Position numbers and translations under genes: made by a program. Positions 31,453 to 33,107 of a stretch of 33,107 nt of DNA are shown here, one piece after another (position 1 is the first letter of the stretch; the number at the start of each line of letters is the position of its first letter). A model generated the notes under the pieces. That model ran no database searches. It was not told the origin of the DNA and saw only the letters and a list, made by a program, of their open reading frames with translations. Origin of the DNA: an uncultured Clostridia bacterium (GTDB lineage: Bacteria; Bacillota; Clostridia; Christensenellales; Borkfalkiaceae); contig CALVMB010000013.1 of the NCBI GenBank assembly GCA_944341895.1, positions 1 to 33,107 of the forward strand, written 5' to 3'.

Positions 31453-32196
31453 TTACAGGGTGAGGATCTCGACGCCGTCCTCGCGGATGACGACGGTGTT
31501 CTCGTAGTGCGCCGCAGGACTCCCGTCCTTGGTGACCGCCGTCCAGCCGTCGTCCAGCACGCGCAGGTCGCGCTTGCCCGCAACGACCATCGGCTCGATG
31601 CACAGCACCGTGTTCGCTTTCAGGCGGACGCCCGTGCCGCGCTTGCCGAAGTTGGGAACGGACGGATCTTCGTGCATTTCCCTGCCGATGCCGTGCCCCA
31701 CGTACTCGCGCACCACCGAAAAGCCGTTCGCTTCGGCGTGCGCCTGCACTTTGGCGCCGATATCGTACAGCGGCGTACCCGCGCGCAGCCCCTCGATCGC
31801 ACGGAAGAAACATTCTTCGGTCACGCGGATGAGTTTGCGCTTGTTCTCGTCGATCTCGCCCACCGCAAAGGTGCGGGCGCCGTCGCCGTGAAAGCCGTTT
31901 TTATACGCGCACAGATCGATGCTGACGATATCCCCCGCGCGCAGGATGCGCTCGCCGGGGATGCCGTGCACGATCTCCTCGTTGACGGAAGCACAGACGG
32001 ATGCGGGATAGCCGCAATAGCCGAGGCAGGACGGAAGGGCGCCGCGCGAACGGATGTATTCCTCCGCGTACGCGTCCAGTTCCGCCGTCGTGATGCCGGG
32101 GCGCACTTTCGAACCGACAAAGGCGAGCGTGTCGCGCACGATGGCGCACGGCTCGCGCATGGCGTCGATCTCCTGTTCGGTCTTGACGACGATCAT
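31453..32196 (-). CDS. map: Methionine aminopeptidase, type I
   Basis: Map removes the initiator methionine from nascent proteins. The 247-residue product has the pita-bread fold metal ligands in order: Asp in SIDLCAY and HGDGART, His in VGHGIGREMHEDP, Glu in CIEPMV, and Glu in HYENTVVI. The substrate-proximal GYCGYPASVCASVN and HGIPG are also present. No N-terminal SH3-binding zinc domain is seen. The ATG at 32196 overlaps the adk stop as ATGA, so the genes are translationally coupled. Confidence 0.97.
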   Translation of the reverse strand: MIVVKTEQEIDAMREPCAIVRDTLAFVGSKVRPGITTAELDAYAEEYIRSRGALPSCLGYCGYPASVCASVNEEIVHGIPGERILRAGDIVSIDLCAYKNGFHGDGARTFAVGEIDENKRKLIRVTEECFFRAIEGLRAGTPLYDIGAKVQAHAEANGFSVVREYVGHGIGREMHEDPSVPNFGKRGTGVRLKANTVLCIEPMVVAGKRDLRVLDDGWTAVTKDGSPAAHYENTVVIREDGVEILTL

Positions 32197-32819
32197 TTGT
32201 TGTCCAGTGCCGCACAGATGCGCGCAAACACTTCGTCGATAGTGCCGACGCCGTCGATGTTGAGCAGGACGCCCTTGTTCTTGTAATAGTCGATGAGCGG
32301 AGCCGTCTGGTCGTTGTACACTTTCAGGCGGTTGCCGACCGTCTCTTCGTTGTCGTCCTTGCGCTGGTACAGTTCGCCGCCGCAACGTTCGCAGGTGGTC
32401 TTACCGTTCAGGAAGTTGACGTGATAACTTTCGCCGCAATCCTTGCAGACGCGCCTGCCGCACAGGCGGTCCATCAGGAGCGAGAGATCGATATCGATGT
32501 TGATGACCGCATCGATCTTGGAGAATTTGTCCAGTTCCTGCGCCTGGAACAGGTTGCGCGGGAACCCGTCGAGCAGGTACCCCTTGGCGCAGTCCGCGTT
32601 TTCCAGCCTGCCTTCCACGATCTTGCAGGTGACTTCATCGGGAACGAGTTGCCCCTTGTCGGTGTACGATTTGGCGAGCAGGCCGATCTCGGTGCCGCGC
32701 TTGATGTTGTCGCGGAAAATGTCGCCCGTGGAAATGTGCGGCAGACCGTACTTTTCGGAAATCCGCGTTGCCTGCGTGCCTTTGCCGGCGCCCGGAGCGC
32801 CCAAAAGGATAATGTTCAT
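32193..32819 (-). CDS. adk: Adenylate kinase (zinc-binding LID)
   Basis: Adk interconverts ATP, ADP and AMP. The 208-residue product has the P-loop GAPGAGKGTQA at residues 7-17, STGDIFR, LDGFPRN, and a LID domain with a zinc site formed by CKDC and CERC, typical of Gram-positive forms. GGGGAGG precedes the ATG. It is the first gene in view of the operon end; the usual upstream partner secY is not seen in the 288 bases before the window edge. Confidence 0.97.
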   Translation of the reverse strand: MNIILLGAPGAGKGTQATRISEKYGLPHISTGDIFRDNIKRGTEIGLLAKSYTDKGQLVPDEVTCKIVEGRLENADCAKGYLLDGFPRNLFQAQELDKFSKIDAVINIDIDLSLLMDRLCGRRVCKDCGESYHVNFLNGKTTCERCGGELYQRKDDNEETVGNRLKVYNDQTAPLIDYYKNKGVLLNIDGVGTIDEVFARICAALDNK

Positions 32820-32900
32820 ACCAAACCTCCCCTCTCGATGATATTCGTGCGCGCACGGCGCGCCGCATACGAAGATTGTTCTGTTTCAGCCGCGCCCATT

Positions 32901-32977
32901 CGCCGCCCGACAAAGTCTGCCGCGATGAGCGCGAACCTTTCCGTTTTCGGCAAGCGATCGCGCGGCAGGCGCGGATG
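32901..32977. repeat. 77-bp direct repeat, copy 1
   Basis: This copy is identical base for base to 33031-33107, at an offset of 130 bases. The base before the two copies differs (T against G), so this is the true left border of the match. Confidence 0.95.
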
Positions 32978-33030
32978 GCAAGCCGCCCGCAAGGGGAGCG
33001 TACACAGACGTACGTGACCCGCGGCGGCGG

Positions 33031-33107
33031 CGCCGCCCGACAAAGTCTGCCGCGATGAGCGCGAACCTTTCCGTTTTCGGCAAGCGATCGCGCGGCAGGC
33101 GCGGATG
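33031..33107. repeat. 77-bp direct repeat, copy 2, cut by window edge
   Basis: This copy is identical to 32901-32977. It runs to the last base of the window, so the repeat may continue. The 53 bases between copies are unrelated to the repeat. Confidence 0.95.

Larger units (their letters stand above)
32820..33107. other. Non-coding region upstream of adk
   Basis: No gene is supported in these 288 bases. The region is dominated by a repeated 77-bp unit (32901-32977 and 33031-33107). No clear promoter for adk is seen; an AATATCAT-like box near 32842-32850 has no partner -35. Confidence 0.55.

Noticed and set aside
32816-33083. Short minus-strand frames within the terminal repeat
   Set aside because: They have no ribosome binding site, differ in frame between repeat copies and run through the repeat; they are more likely by-products of composition.
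1-33107. CRISPR array, transposase, integrase, phage genes or tRNA genes
   Set aside because: I looked for spaced short repeats, DDE or recombinase motifs, structural phage proteins and cloverleaf patterns and saw none; the only direct repeats are at the window ends.

Overview
The window looks like a chromosomal segment from a GC-rich member of the Bacillota, most likely class Clostridia. Three things point there. The gene order is typical: adk-map-KOW protein-infA-rpmJ-rpsM-rpsK-rpsD-rpoA-rplQ, then rpsB-tsf-pyrH-frr-uppS-cdsA-dxr-rseP, then secA-prfB. Ribosome binding sites are strong (AAGGAGG/GGAGG) before almost every gene. Several families are characteristic of that group (ruvX next to a DUF1292 protein, YugP peptidase, zinc-form S4, L36 and adenylate kinase). 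The lineage is inferred; no rRNA is present. I see no phage, transposase, CRISPR array or tRNA gene.

Layout. 1-221 is a non-coding, hairpin-rich segment with a 20-bp repeat. 222-8093 (minus strand) holds tsaD, a small membrane protein, prfB, secA, a ComF-type phosphoribosyltransferase and metK. 8231-11333 (plus) holds a PflX-like radical SAM protein and an ABC-F ATPase. 11334-12410 is a small accessory-looking island: an AT-rich spacer and two divergent HTH regulators, bounded by two related palindromic terminators. 12428-19327 (minus) is the rpsB-to-rseP cluster for translation, isoprenoid, phospholipid and envelope functions, broken by two internal hairpin terminators. 19690-20511 is an unusual in-frame RuvX-DUF1292 reading frame. 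20579-20920 is non-coding and may hold a structured RNA. 20921-24450 (minus) carries an MFS transporter coupled to a zinc-dependent phospholipase-C-like protein, a tiny membrane protein and a DNA-binding-like protein. 24554-26311 (plus) carries an unrecognised protein and a YugP-type peptidase. 26477-27397 (minus) is a cyclophilin-like lipoprotein with altered active-site positions. 27620-32819 (minus) is the alpha-operon end of the ribosomal protein superoperon. 32820-33107 is non-coding and ends in an exact 77-bp direct repeat.

Most of the window is housekeeping: protein synthesis (prfB, frr, tsf, infA, S2, S4, S11, S13, L17, L36), transcription (rpoA), nascent-chain processing and export (map, secA), nucleotide supply (adk, pyrH), SAM supply (metK), and undecaprenyl and phospholipid precursors (dxr, uppS, cdsA).

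The points most worth a second look are these. The ruvX/DUF1292 junction sits on an A6 tract where either neighbouring frame would stop at the junction. The 77-bp repeat falls exactly at the window edge. The divergent HTH pair has abutting promoter elements and an operator-like palindrome. Several promoters lie within a few bases of start codons, suggesting leaderless or nearly leaderless mRNAs. A multi-helix intergenic segment lies at 20641-20832. I did not find a clear, self-contained new defence or biosynthetic system here.
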